Shown: positions 5,754 through 6,115 of the stretch, piece after piece
How positions within the stretch are numbered: position 1 is the stretch's first letter
Layout of the letters: each line of letters begins with the position of its first letter
Source: an uncultured Clostridia bacterium
GTDB taxonomy: Bacteria; Bacillota; Clostridia; Oscillospirales; Ruminococcaceae
Direction: 5' to 3'
DNA: 6,115 bases
Assembly: GCA_947624425.1 (NCBI GenBank)
Contig: CANQKG010000093.1
Span: 1 to 6,115 of the forward strand
Program-made: the position numbers and the translations under genes
The notes under the pieces: generated by a model
Told to the model about the DNA's origin: nothing
What the model saw: the letters and a program-made list of their open reading frames with translations, nothing else
Databases searched by the model: none

Positions 5754-6115
5754 ATTCTTTCCTCCTGTTTTCCGACCGTTTTCTCGATCTGCCCGATCAG
5801 CCCTTCGATCTCCTGCTGTCGAAGTTTGAGACTCGCTTCATTGACGATCATGCGGGCAGAGACCGGCGCGACCTCCTCAATCACGGCAAGCCCGTTTTCC
5901 TTCAGGGTGGAACCGGTCTCCACAATATCCACAATCGCATCGGAAAGCCCCAGCAAAGGCGCCAATTCCACCGAGCCTTCAATCTTCACGATGGACACAT
6001 CCATTCCTTTTTCCGCAAAAAAGCGGGAAGCCACATTGGGATATTTGGTGGCGATCACCCTGCGGTGGTAGCCGTCGTAAAAATTTTTCCCTACGGGTCC
6101 CGCCAGCGCAAACCG
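5750..6115 (-). CDS. hisG: ATP phosphoribosyltransferase, short form (HisG), C-terminal part; 5' end beyond right edge
   Basis: HisG catalyses the first committed step of histidine synthesis: ATP + PRPP gives N1-(5-phosphoribosyl)-ATP. The last 121 residues are present. The frame is open to the window edge, starting RFALAGPVGKNF, so no start is visible; a GTG at 6058 is internal (the Val of RVIATKYPNVA), not a start. Family landmarks seen are ATKYPNVA, then the ATP-PRT signature GSVELAPLLGLSDAIVDIV followed by ETGSTLKENGL, which contacts the PRPP phosphates. The protein ends about 45 residues after that signature, so there is no C-terminal ACT-like regulatory domain. This is the short HisG(S) type, normally about 200-215 residues, so roughly 90 residues are missing. 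Short HisG is known to need the HisZ subunit for activity and histidine feedback; HisZ is not in the window. The TGA stop overlaps the hisD ATG by 4 bases. Confidence 0.96.
   Translation of the reverse strand, partial: RFALAGPVGKNFYDGYHRRVIATKYPNVASRFFAEKGMDVSIVKIEGSVELAPLLGLSDAIVDIVETGSTLKENGLAVIEEVAPVSARMIVNEASLKLRQQEIEGLIGQIEKTVGKQEERI

Noticed and set aside
6056..6058. GTG as a possible start of a short hisG product
   Set aside because: The upstream frame is open and encodes conserved HisG residues (ALAGPVG, YHRRV), so this GTG is an internal valine codon.
5466..6071. Plus-strand open frame (201 codons) opposite the hisD start and hisG
   Set aside because: It covers the hisG/hisD junction in antisense. 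The Ser/Thr-rich tail comes from reading the conserved HisG motif backwards.

Overview
The window holds most of a histidine biosynthesis operon, read entirely on the minus strand (right to left). In transcription order it contains hisG (3' part only, cut by the right edge), hisD, hisC, hisB, hisH, hisA, hisF, hisI and hisE, followed by an 83-base tail after hisE. The genes are packed tightly. Six of the eight junctions overlap by 1 or 4 bases, and the other two gaps are 11 and 3 bases. Almost every gene has a good AGGAGG-type ribosome binding site inside the 3' end of the gene before it. I see no promoter, RNA gene, mobile element, CRISPR array or long repeat. The promoter and any leader control lie beyond the right edge.

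Organism: strong AGGAGG-like Shine-Dalgarno sites, a short-form HisG, a monofunctional HisB and separate hisI and hisE genes in the order G-D-C-B-H-A-F-I-E point to a Firmicute. The likeliest group is an anaerobic Clostridia member of moderately high GC (about 52% and 62% in two lines I counted), such as an Oscillospiraceae/Ruminococcaceae-type gut bacterium. This placement is inference from style and motifs, not a database match.

How the genes work together: HisG joins ATP to PRPP. HisE removes pyrophosphate from PR-ATP, and HisI opens the adenine ring of PR-AMP. HisA isomerises ProFAR to PRFAR. The HisH-HisF complex uses glutamine to make imidazole glycerol phosphate (IGP) and AICAR. HisB dehydrates IGP, HisC transaminates the product, and HisD carries out the last two oxidations to histidine. 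Two expected activities are not visible: HisZ, the regulatory partner a short HisG needs, and histidinol-phosphate phosphatase. hisZ could lie just beyond the right edge. The phosphatase must be elsewhere.

All catalytic motifs I checked are intact and no gene is broken. I did not find an undescribed system. The points worth a second look are small: a possible start of another gene after hisE, whose ATG lies in a hairpin, and two terminator-like hairpins embedded in hisB and hisD.
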